DNA of 64,000 nt from Robiginitomaculum sp. (GTDB lineage Bacteria > Pseudomonadota > Alphaproteobacteria > Caulobacterales > Maricaulaceae), in NCBI GenBank assembly GCA_002733805.1, contig NVXG01000006.1, positions 31,741-95,740 of the forward strand, given 5' to 3'. The notes under the pieces were generated by a model. It was not told the DNA's origin. It saw nothing but the letters and a program-made list of their open reading frames with translations, and did not search any database. A program made the position numbers and the translations under genes. Within the stretch, counting starts at the first letter, position 1, and the number at the start of each line of letters is the position of its first letter. Below, piece by piece: positions 9,179 through 17,292 of this stretch.

Positions 9179-9296
9179 TGGGTGCTCCTGAAACTAAAAA
9201 GAATTTCGTCTCAAATGTTACAGTATTTCCAGCCTTCCCCCAAGTAAAAACCTGAACAATCAAGCCGCTTATTGCATCGTGAAAGAGATTTATATC

Positions 9297-10658
9297 ATGG
9301 CCAAGCAAAAACAAAAATTGCCAGTTTCCATCAAGGTGGGGTGGGCTGTGGGTGAGTTGGCCGTGGCCAGTTATATCGGGTTGACCATCGCATTTTTGCT
9401 TTTCTATTCCACGCAAGCGTTGGGTATATCGCCTTGGTTGGCCGGACTGGTGTTGTTGGCACCCCGTCTGTGGGACGCCTTTACCGATCCGCTTATGGGG
9501 GCCATTTCAGACCGGACCCGCAGCAAGATGGGTCGCCGCCGACCTTATCTTTTGGTTGGTTCTGTATTGCTGGGTTTAAGTATTGCCGGCTTGTTTGCCG
9601 CACCGGTGGAAGCCAGCGAAATGCATAAAGCGCTGTATGTACTTTTGTTCTATTTTTTGGCCAGCACGGCGATCACAATTTATGATGTGCCGTATTCGTC
9701 AATGATGGCGGAAATGACCGATGATTATGACGAGAGAACCTTGTTGACCGGATACAAAATGGTTGCGGCCCGTTTGGGTATTCTGGCCATTTTATTTGCT
9801 GTGCCGGCAGTATTTGGCTCCGGCGATAATTTAGCCGAAGGGTTCCGTTGGGTCGGCTTTGGATTTGGTGGGTTTATTATTTTGACTGGCCTTGCTTCAT
9901 TTTTTCTGACCAAGAATGCGCCCAGACTAGAAAAACCTGTGTCCAGTTTTCGGGTAAAAGACGAGATCAATGCCATTCGGCACAACAAGCCATTTCGGGC
10001 GCTGTGGATTGTATTTTTCTTTCAAAATCTGGCGATTGGGGCCAGTGCCACAACCTTGCTCTATATGCTGACTGTCGTGGTGCAATTGGCCCCGAACCTG
10101 ATTGGTTCGTTTATGGCAATCGGCGCGGTTACCGCGACCATTGTGACCCCAATATGGGTCATGGTTGGCCGCAAAATATCGAAGCGTAAAAGCTATTATG
10201 TGGCGCTGGTATTGAGTGTCTTGGCACCGATACCGATGCTGTTCATTCAACCGGGTGCTTATGCCGTTCTGATTTTTATTCTGATTTTTATTGGAACCAG
10301 CGAAGCCGCAAATCAGATTTTTCCAAATGCGATGGTACCGGATACCGTCGAGATTGACGAATTGCAAACCGGCGAACGCCGTGAAGGTGCGATCTTCGGG
10401 GCATGGGCTTTTTGCCGTAAAGTCGGGATGACCGGCGGGGCATTTCTGGTTAGTCTGCTTTTATCCGCATCCGGGTTTGTCCAGGGTGCTGGTGCGGACG
10501 CACAACCCGAATCTGCATTGCTGGGTGTGCGGCTGGGTTATGCGTTATTACCAATCTGCTTGTGGATTATCGCATTGCTATTATTGCGGCGATACAAACT
10601 GACCGAAGAAATTTTTAACGAAACCAAAGCACAAATTGCCGCCAAAAATCAGGCCTGA
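9297..10658 (+). CDS. GPH-family (MFS) sugar:cation symporter
   Basis: This inner-membrane transporter of about 453 aa has twelve likely transmembrane segments. The GPH/MelB signature shows as LAPRLWDAFTDPLMGAISDRTRSKMGRRRPYLL in the N-terminal half, followed by YDVPYSSMMAEMTDDYDERT and, in the C-terminal half, FPNAMVPDTVEIDELQTGERREG. The start MAKQKQKLP has AAAGAG about ten bases upstream; the track's GTG at 9279 is less likely. It probably moves L-rhamnose or small rhamnosides across the inner membrane with Na+ or H+. It ends only 3 bp before the convergent rhamnosidase stop. Confidence 0.87.
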   Translation: MAKQKQKLPVSIKVGWAVGELAVASYIGLTIAFLLFYSTQALGISPWLAGLVLLAPRLWDAFTDPLMGAISDRTRSKMGRRRPYLLVGSVLLGLSIAGLFAAPVEASEMHKALYVLLFYFLASTAITIYDVPYSSMMAEMTDDYDERTLLTGYKMVAARLGILAILFAVPAVFGSGDNLAEGFRWVGFGFGGFIILTGLASFFLTKNAPRLEKPVSSFRVKDEINAIRHNKPFRALWIVFFFQNLAIGASATTLLYMLTVVVQLAPNLIGSFMAIGAVTATIVTPIWVMVGRKISKRKSYYVALVLSVLAPIPMLFIQPGAYAVLIFILIFIGTSEAANQIFPNAMVPDTVEIDELQTGERREGAIFGAWAFCRKVGMTGGAFLVSLLLSASGFVQGAGADAQPESALLGVRLGYALLPICLWIIALLLLRRYKLTEEIFNETKAQIAAKNQA

Positions 10659-10661
10659 TGC

Positions 10662-13214
10662 CTATGGTTTCATGACCATGTTGAGGTTTTGACAATTGCC
10701 CTCAACAGCCTGTGTTTTGCTGTCGAGACTATAGCCTGATGGCGCGATAATTTCGATTTCCATATCGGCGGGTGCTTGCAGGGTCAATGTAATGCCTTCG
10801 GGTGTGCGCTTCCAGCTTACCTCGACCTGTCCCAAGGGCGTTGGATATGCTCCTTCAACGTGATCCAGATTGCCAAATTGTGGGGCAAGCCGTATTCTTT
10901 TGAACCCGGCACTAACCGGCTGCACTCCCAAAGAATATCGGGATAACTGGTAAACAGGCGTGGCTGAAAATACATGGCAAAGGCTGGCTGAGGGCTCAAA
11001 ACTTTCCCACAATGTAGTGGCTCCGGCTTTCAGCATGGGTTGGTAATAATCACGCATGTGGGCCAAAACCAAATCATAACGGCCGGATCGGGCAAATGCT
11101 TCATATAAAAAATGGCAATACAGCGTGTTGGCGCGAACCACATCTTTTTCTTCATGAAATTCTGGAGCATGAACGAAAATGGGTGGGGCCGCCGTGAATT
11201 TCAGAGTTTTCTCATCTGTAATCGTTTCAATGATCGCCGGTATCCGATCGGCCGGAGTCAAATCAAAAGCAATCATCAACGCATTGGTTTGTTGTGAAAT
11301 GCGAATTCCCTGCTGTCCGGTTTCGGGATCAACCTCGTCGACATAGGCTCGGCGGTCTTCATTCCAGTGACGGGTATTTAGCGCGTGTTTCACCTGCTCT
11401 GACATACGGGCATATCTGGTGTGAGCGCGATGGCTTTCGATCAGGTTTGCCAATCTGGAAGCCGCCGCCAATGCTGCCGCATAAAGCGCATTGATCGGTG
11501 CCGATTCGCCATTTCGCCCAATATCAGCCCACTCGATAAAATGCCAAAATGGGATATTGGCCAACAGGTTATTCTGGTCCGTCTGACGGGCAAACCAAGC
11601 CAAGGCTTTCTCGATGGTCGGATACATTTGTTCCACCAGGTTTTCATCGCCACTGGAAAGCCAGTATTTTTCGACGCCGATAATCCAGTGCAATGTGAAA
11701 TCCGGAATAAACACCCCATCGCCTCGATGATCGCCGGTTGTGTACATTTGCAATAACCCGTCAACCCGCTGGGTTTCGGCGGCGTGTTGTAAAAACTGTC
11801 GGCCCAGAGAATAGGAACTGGGTCCAAATGCTGCTTCGGCGATGTCCAAATGGATAACCCCATCACAGACCCATTGGCGTTTTTCCCGCCCCGGGCAATC
11901 TTCAAATGCGTCATGCATGCATTGTAATGCGGTATGGCGACCCACGTCCCATAACTGGTTGAGGACCGGATCATTACAGGCAAATGCTCCATCAAATGCC
12001 GCTGGAAAGTTGATCGTATTAACTTCGACATGATGGATTTTCAGTCCCTTCGGGGCATTGCGAACTGTAATTTGCAAGGCCCGAATGGCGGTAAACTCAA
12101 ATTTCTCAAACTGTTGTCGGCCCGGTTTGGCGGTGTAGCGAAACAGGTGTGCAAAGGTCAGGTGATCCGGCCGCTTCAGTCCAGATTTGGGGTCTTGGTC
12201 GTTAAATTCGCCGGGAAGGGATTCGCCGGCTGCCACTTCGATGATCTCACCACCTTTGGCTTCAATATCGATCCGAGGGAAACCAGTTACATAAGGGTCG
12301 AACATCAACAAAATCGTTGCGTCCTTCCCGTCCATGGTTGTGACAATCGTTGCATCTTTATCCGCGGTCAGTAGGCCATCTGAATTGGCAAACATTCCAT
12401 TGGCTGCGGCAGAACATTCTTCTTGGTACAACCGTTGATCAACGTCCAGATCAGGTCGTGGCGTGATTGATTGGCACCATACAACTTGTGCTGGCGATAC
12501 GGGTTGCTCGGCAAGTTGCGGAATTCCCCGGGGGGTAAGGCTGGGAAATGGCTCATAGCTACCGCGACCTGTCGCCTGCTCCGCCGCGTCACCATGAGAG
12601 ACCATGAGCTGTGCTGCTGGCCAATTACTGTCATCAAACCCTGATTGGTTCCAACCTTCAGGGTGTAAGTTTGCATTAAAATCTTCAATAAAACCCTGCC
12701 CCCATCCAGTGCGAGGTACGTCTTGTCGCCACGCGGGTGCTGTTAGACATTTCCAGCTTGTATCGGACATCAATTCAAATGCTTTTCCGTCCGAATGGGC
12801 ATCCAGTTCAACATACAAACCGCCATCCCCGAATATGGGTTGCCAAGCGCCTTTTGTGGTTTCGTACCAAGCCAGATCAACCCCCGGCGAGTGAACCAAT
12901 ACGGCAATGGAATTTGCCCCGGCGTGCAAAAATTCCGCCAGATCAATTACGTCATAGCGCATGAAGTGCGGGCTGGCTCTGGACGGGCCACGGGAAACGA
13001 ATTCGCCATTGATAAAAAGCTGATATCTACCGTCACAGGTGATCTTGATTTTGGCAGAGTCGGCCTGATCGGGCAGGGTCAATGTATTTCGAAAAAACAC
13101 CCATTGATTACGCCCATCCTCGCGCCGCAAGGGTGCTAAAGCGACCAGTTTGAAATAGGCCTGATGATCAATTTTTTGATCTGGTTTCCAAATAAAATCT
13201 GCCCGCCGGTGCAT
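10662..13214 (-). CDS. Alpha-L-rhamnosidase, GH78 family
   Basis: The protein of about 850 aa hydrolyses terminal alpha-L-rhamnose. The N-terminal beta-sandwich region shows ITCDGRYQLFINGEFVSRGPS and AWYETTKGAW-type segments. The middle and C-terminal (alpha/alpha)6 barrel contains the catalytic region DAFEDCPGREKRQWVCDG, then LLQMYTTGDHRGDGVFIPDF and LWESFEPSASLCHVFSATP (the active-site Glu/His region), and ends with a jelly-roll. No signal peptide is visible, so it may act in the cytoplasm on imported oligosaccharides. The second Met (13214) is preferred because GAGGG precedes it by a good distance. Its place in the rha locus agrees with the call. Confidence 0.88.
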   Translation of the reverse strand: MHRRADFIWKPDQKIDHQAYFKLVALAPLRREDGRNQWVFFRNTLTLPDQADSAKIKITCDGRYQLFINGEFVSRGPSRASPHFMRYDVIDLAEFLHAGANSIAVLVHSPGVDLAWYETTKGAWQPIFGDGGLYVELDAHSDGKAFELMSDTSWKCLTAPAWRQDVPRTGWGQGFIEDFNANLHPEGWNQSGFDDSNWPAAQLMVSHGDAAEQATGRGSYEPFPSLTPRGIPQLAEQPVSPAQVVWCQSITPRPDLDVDQRLYQEECSAAANGMFANSDGLLTADKDATIVTTMDGKDATILLMFDPYVTGFPRIDIEAKGGEIIEVAAGESLPGEFNDQDPKSGLKRPDHLTFAHLFRYTAKPGRQQFEKFEFTAIRALQITVRNAPKGLKIHHVEVNTINFPAAFDGAFACNDPVLNQLWDVGRHTALQCMHDAFEDCPGREKRQWVCDGVIHLDIAEAAFGPSSYSLGRQFLQHAAETQRVDGLLQMYTTGDHRGDGVFIPDFTLHWIIGVEKYWLSSGDENLVEQMYPTIEKALAWFARQTDQNNLLANIPFWHFIEWADIGRNGESAPINALYAAALAAASRLANLIESHRAHTRYARMSEQVKHALNTRHWNEDRRAYVDEVDPETGQQGIRISQQTNALMIAFDLTPADRIPAIIETITDEKTLKFTAAPPIFVHAPEFHEEKDVVRANTLYCHFLYEAFARSGRYDLVLAHMRDYYQPMLKAGATTLWESFEPSASLCHVFSATPVYQLSRYSLGVQPVSAGFKRIRLAPQFGNLDHVEGAYPTPLGQVEVSWKRTPEGITLTLQAPADMEIEIIAPSGYSLDSKTQAVEGNCQNLNMVMKP

Positions 13215-13316
13215 CCTTGCCCTCATCTACTTAAATGAGCGAAAACCTTAGGCCAAACCCAGCTAGAATTAAACCACCAAGTGTATAAATCGGTCCCGGA
13301 AGCTGGGCGAAAAACT

Positions 13317-14786
13317 TTATTTTTCTTTGGCTTTGGCCCGTTTTTTGGGTGTTGGTTTATTTGCCGCGTCCCGATCTTTTACGGCCCTTTGCAGCAATTG
13401 AAATTCATCAACGATCAGGTCGGCAATGTCCTGCACATCTGGAACCGCGTCCTTACAGGCGACCAGTCCGAAATCAAGACGATCAACATAACTTTGCAGG
13501 GTGATGTTCAAGGCACAGCCATGGGTGGCGATGGAAACCGGGAAATAGGTATGGACCTTGCTACCGGCAAAATACATATGTTTGCGTGGCCCCGGAACAT
13601 TAGAAATGGCTACGTTGATTGCGGCGGGCATCCGGTTGACGATATCGGTCTTGCTAGCCATTTGTGCCATGGCGCTGATGAAAATTGGTGCCCCAAAATA
13701 GGAGTAATCCGTCGGGAATATATCTTTGATCGCGGCCATTTGTTTTTTGGCGCGCTTGGTATTTCTGTTGACGGCTTTTAGGCGCTTGAGCGGATCCGCA
13801 ATGTGAGAGCCAATTTCGCAAGTCATGCTGGCCACCTGATTGCCAGCGCCTTTGTCGCCCAACTCGCGCAAGGAAACCGGAACCGCAGCAACTAACGAAC
13901 GATTGGGCAGTTCTTTATGCCCATCCAGATAACGCCGTAAGGCACCGCCGCAAATGGATAGGGCAATATCATTTACCGATGTACCGGTGGCTTTGGCCAG
14001 TGCAATGGTTTCTTTCAAAGAAAGTGAATTGGCTGCAAAGGCGCGTTGTTTTTGAATACGAACATTAAATCGGGTTTTAGGTGCGGGGCGTAATCGTTTC
14101 AACAAACCTTCGCCGTCTTCAAACGCATTTTTGGTCATATTGCCCAAGGCTTTGCTTAAAGCAGGCAGGGCGACAACATTATCAACTTGTTGCTGGATAA
14201 ATTTGCCATAGGCGCTGCCGAGTAACTCAAAAAAGCCCGGTTTTTCATTTGAGAAACGGATCTCGCTTTTAGGCAAGGGAGCGCGCGGCGTAGGTTCGGT
14301 ATCGGACAAGATGTCCATGGCCGAAATGCCGCCGCCGCCATCAAGGCAGGCGTGATGGCATTTGGTGTAAAGTGCAAAACTACCCTTTTTCAAACCAAAG
14401 GCTGCATCTTCAACGCCTTCAACAATATAAAACTGCCACAAAGGCCGGTTGCGATCCAAAACCAGTGAGTGAAGCCCTTGGACCACCATCCGCAATTGTT
14501 CCAGATTGCCCGGTTCTGGCAGACGGATATGTTTGATATGGTAATCCAGATCAACAACGTCAGTGTCGACCCAAACCGGGTGATCAATATAAAATGGGGT
14601 GTGCATCAGTTTGCGGTGAAATGCCGGAATTTCATGCAAGCGATTCACGATTTGGGATTTTAGGGCTTCATAAGCATTTTCGCCATCACGAGTTGGCTCA
14701 CAAATCAGCAAGCTGGAAATGTGCATGGGAGTTTCGTCGGTTTCCATGTACAAAAATGTTGCATCAATACCGGATAATTTACGCAT
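13317..14786 (-). CDS. Wax ester synthase / diacylglycerol acyltransferase (WS/DGAT)
   Basis: The 489-aa O-acyltransferase starts with the family's MRKLSGIDATFLYMET segment and carries the active-site HHxxxDG motif as KCHHACLDGGGG around residue 140. Conserved C-terminal segments are VNDIALSICGGALRRYL, SNVPGPRKHMYFAG, and ALNITLQSYVDRLDFGL. The enzyme esterifies fatty alcohols or diacylglycerol with acyl-CoA to make storage wax esters or triacylglycerol. A Lys/Arg-rich tail (KPTPKKRAKAKEK) ends the protein. AGGAA precedes the start. It lies 41 bp downstream of a lipase-like gene on the same strand, suggesting a small neutral-lipid operon. Confidence 0.9.
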   Translation of the reverse strand: MRKLSGIDATFLYMETDETPMHISSLLICEPTRDGENAYEALKSQIVNRLHEIPAFHRKLMHTPFYIDHPVWVDTDVVDLDYHIKHIRLPEPGNLEQLRMVVQGLHSLVLDRNRPLWQFYIVEGVEDAAFGLKKGSFALYTKCHHACLDGGGGISAMDILSDTEPTPRAPLPKSEIRFSNEKPGFFELLGSAYGKFIQQQVDNVVALPALSKALGNMTKNAFEDGEGLLKRLRPAPKTRFNVRIQKQRAFAANSLSLKETIALAKATGTSVNDIALSICGGALRRYLDGHKELPNRSLVAAVPVSLRELGDKGAGNQVASMTCEIGSHIADPLKRLKAVNRNTKRAKKQMAAIKDIFPTDYSYFGAPIFISAMAQMASKTDIVNRMPAAINVAISNVPGPRKHMYFAGSKVHTYFPVSIATHGCALNITLQSYVDRLDFGLVACKDAVPDVQDIADLIVDEFQLLQRAVKDRDAANKPTPKKRAKAKEK

Positions 14787-14827
14787 GATCCCATTTCCTT
14801 ATGGTTGAATTATTGACGGTGTCGGTT

Positions 14828-15628
14828 TCAGCTTGCTTGCGGCAAATGAAAACCCGGGGTTTCAAAAAATGCCTTGCGAAATCCATGATTGGAAAACGCA
14901 GTCCAACTGCCTTCGCGAAGCGCCAGTCGATCGGCAATTATGTAAAGAACACTGGGGTTTATGCCCAAGCCGCAATGGCTGCCCATCACCTGAATATTTT
15001 CCGTTTTCCGGGCTTTTTCTTTATTTTTTGGCTCTGCCTGATGGCAGTTTTGCCAGGCGACTATGCCATCAGTTTTGGTGTAAATTGATGTGGTCGGCAC
15101 CGGAGGTGCTTGGTAAATTCTGCTGTTCAGCGGCGGGTTATCTACTTTGTGACCTGATACCCGTTCATAAAATTTTCGGGCATTGGATGCTTTTGGGTTA
15201 CCGGAGTGCGGACTGCCCAAAGTGATCACCATTCTGACCTGTTCGGGTCGTAATTTGGCCAATTCCCGGGCAAAAATACCGCCCAAACTCCAGCCTATAA
15301 TGCTGATCTTTTCGCCATACTCTTCGTATAGCTCATCCAGCCGTTCCAGCATTTGCTCTAAAAGACCCTCACGAAGTCCCAAATTACGGCCCAATTCCCA
15401 ACCCGCCGGCGTGTAGCCGCGGCTTTCGAGGAATTTACGCAATGGCTTGGTCGAAAGGTCGGTTCCGGCCAAGCCGGGCAATACCAATACCGGGTGCCCA
15501 TCACCCTTTGGCAGCAGATTCAGCATGGGGCGGCTGGCGATCAATGCGCCATATTCCCATACCGCACGACCCTCCAACAGCAATAACAAAAGTGATGGTG
15601 GTTTTATTGCTTGCGTCGCGTCGACCAT
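14828..15628 (-). CDS. Alpha/beta hydrolase, lipase-like
   Basis: The protein of about 266 aa has an alpha/beta hydrolase fold with the oxyanion segment LVLPGLAGTDLS, the nucleophile elbow IIGWSLGGIFARELA, LGSPHSG after it, a likely catalytic Asp in YTKTDGIVAW and His in VMGSHCGLG. It resembles the triacylglycerol-lipase/acetyltransferase-like hydrolases that accompany WS/DGAT genes. The start MVDATQ is preferred over the track's upstream codon because AGGGGGA stands 5 bases before it. The same strand and close spacing suggest cotranscription with the WS/DGAT, which could allow lipid turnover or remodelling; substrate unproven. Confidence 0.78.
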   Translation of the reverse strand: MVDATQAIKPPSLLLLLLEGRAVWEYGALIASRPMLNLLPKGDGHPVLVLPGLAGTDLSTKPLRKFLESRGYTPAGWELGRNLGLREGLLEQMLERLDELYEEYGEKISIIGWSLGGIFARELAKLRPEQVRMVITLGSPHSGNPKASNARKFYERVSGHKVDNPPLNSRIYQAPPVPTTSIYTKTDGIVAWQNCHQAEPKNKEKARKTENIQVMGSHCGLGINPSVLYIIADRLALREGSWTAFSNHGFRKAFFETPGFHLPQAS

Positions 15629-15798
15629 AAAATCCCCCTGTGGCAGTATTCGAGTGTATGCAGCATCCTTTACCACATCAATCCTTGTTCATTGAACATA
15701 TCAATGTAAATTAGAATGCACATACTAACGGCATTGAAGTGTCGAAATAGAGTCCGCGTCGGGGCGTGGATACTGGATTTACGGGATGAGGAAAAACC

Positions 15799-16305
15799 AT
15801 GGCTGATCACACATTTGATGAACATGTTCGCAAAGAGACGGTCATAAATGTGGTGATCAATGTCGTTATCAACTGCACGATCATCTGGTTTCTAAAAAAG
15901 GATGCCGGGACCATATTCGCGCCCGGAGAACATGGGTTTAAAGTTGATATTTTTGCGACGGCATTTCTGTTGTTCTTTTTGATGAGCCTTGTGGTGATGA
16001 GTATTCATCGCGCTCAGCGCAAGTCTGGGAAGTTGCCTGCATTCTTCCCCAGTGAGCAAAATTGGCGCCACCGACTGTTGGGTCGATTGCCCTATTCGGT
16101 ATGGATATTGGCCTTGGGTTTTGGCTTGTTCGCGATGATTGTTTTTGCACCGATAACCGTTGGGCTGTTGGCTGTCGCTGGTGTGACCGAATTCACCCCC
16201 GGCGGCTACACCCTTTTCAAAGGAATTTGGGTGGCGATTATTGTGGCGTTGATGATCCGAACGATCATTGAAGCGGCATTGGTAAAGCCCGCGCCATTAA
16301 AATAA
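15799..16305 (+). CDS. Conserved membrane protein of unknown function
   Basis: I do not recognise this 168-aa protein. It has four likely transmembrane helices: the near-tandem VINVVINVVINCTIIWFL, then IFATAFLLFFLMSLVVMSI, VWILALGFGLFAMIVFA, and WVAIIVALMIRTIIEAAL. A basic loop, HRAQRKSGKLPAFFPSEQNWRHR, separates the second and third helices. GAGG lies about eight bases before the ATG. It is monocistronic in appearance, divergent from the lipase-like gene and followed by a 165-bp gap. No catalytic motif is visible. Confidence 0.75.
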   Translation: MADHTFDEHVRKETVINVVINVVINCTIIWFLKKDAGTIFAPGEHGFKVDIFATAFLLFFLMSLVVMSIHRAQRKSGKLPAFFPSEQNWRHRLLGRLPYSVWILALGFGLFAMIVFAPITVGLLAVAGVTEFTPGGYTLFKGIWVAIIVALMIRTIIEAALVKPAPLK

Positions 16306-16470
16306 GCATCATCAGTGAAGCGCCCGATCTTGATGATATTTAGATCGTAACTAGCTTTTGCTAGCCACAACATTGGCACTAAAATCAGTAGAAAACCCCT
16401 CAATTCTTTGCCATAAATGAACATCGAGCGCCGGGTACAATTCCAGCGTGTGAACTAGGAGATTTTTACT

Positions 16471-17292
16471 GTGGCTGCAAAACCCCGTGCAATACCAGAA
16501 TTTACCAACTTGTCGGCCTTGGCGGATTTTCAGTCAACGGCTCATTGGTTGGCATTGCGTGGGTGGTCGGAAGCCGCCGGGGGCAATATGTCGGTGCGCC
16601 TCGATGTACCGGCCGGATTGTCAGAAGGCCCGTATGAAGCCTTGCCATTAGCCGTGCCGCATCTGGCTGGAAAGGCATTGCTGCTGACCGGCTCTGGCAC
16701 TCGAGCCCGCGAAATTGGCGTAGATCCAACGCCCCATGTGGGGCTTTATAAAATCAGTGAAGATGCCAAACATTCTTGTTGGTTGGCGGGAAATAAAAAG
16801 CCCACCATGGAATTACCGACCCATTGTGCCATCCATAATGCGCTGGAGCAGTTCCGCCCCGAAGACAAAGCCATTTTACACACCCACCCGGATCGTTTGA
16901 TTGCTTTGTGCCATGTAAAGGGAATGCAGAATTCCAAAACCATTTCTGACAAAATCTTGTCCCTGCAAAGCGAGGCCCGGTTGATCCTGCCCGAAGGGAT
17001 CGGCTTTGTAGAACATGAATTACCCGGGTCTTTGACGCTAGGTTTGAAATCAGCCGAAGCGGTCAAATTGCACCATCTGGTGCTGTGGCAGTTTCACGGT
17101 TGCTTGGCCACGGGCACAAGTTTAGCGCATGCGTTTGACTTGCTGGAAGTCTTTGAAAAAAGTGCCCGGGTTTATTGGCAATTGCATACTGCTGGAATTG
17201 ATCCTGTCGGGATTTCAAAGTCGGAAATTGAAGATATTTTGGCGGCATTCGATTGTCTTGACCGGTACCGGTCGGTCCAACCGGACGATTAG
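16471..17292 (+). CDS. Stand-alone class II aldolase, E. coli RhaD-like (probable rhamnulose-1-phosphate aldolase)
   Basis: The 273-aa protein starts at GTG, with AGGAGA about ten bases upstream. It follows the layout of E. coli-type rhamnulose-1-phosphate aldolase: RGWSEAAGGNMSVRLD, LLLTGSGTRAREIGVDP, TMELPTHCAIHNAL, the Zn-binding ILHTHPDRLIALCHV, ILPEGIGFVEHELPGS and HLVLWQFHGCLATGTSL with the third Zn His. It would split a 1-phosphoketose to DHAP and an aldehyde. The window already has the fused rhaD at 1542, so this is a second enzyme of the same reaction or one with another sugar phosphate. It is far from the main rha genes and its 3' end overlaps the lysine-pathway gene by four bases. 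Confidence 0.78.
   Translation: MAAKPRAIPEFTNLSALADFQSTAHWLALRGWSEAAGGNMSVRLDVPAGLSEGPYEALPLAVPHLAGKALLLTGSGTRAREIGVDPTPHVGLYKISEDAKHSCWLAGNKKPTMELPTHCAIHNALEQFRPEDKAILHTHPDRLIALCHVKGMQNSKTISDKILSLQSEARLILPEGIGFVEHELPGSLTLGLKSAEAVKLHHLVLWQFHGCLATGTSLAHAFDLLEVFEKSARVYWQLHTAGIDPVGISKSEIEDILAAFDCLDRYRSVQPDD

Noticed and set aside
15687-15697. GTTCATTGAAC palindrome as a possible LexA site
   Set aside because: The half-sites are inverted and 3 bp apart, not GTTC-N7-GTTC, and the neighbouring genes are not repair genes.
16471-17292. Methylthioribulose-1-phosphate dehydratase (MtnB) as identity of the second class II aldolase
   Set aside because: Segment order and the C-terminal LHHLVLWQFHG region fit RhaD better, and no other methionine salvage genes are nearby; not fully excluded.
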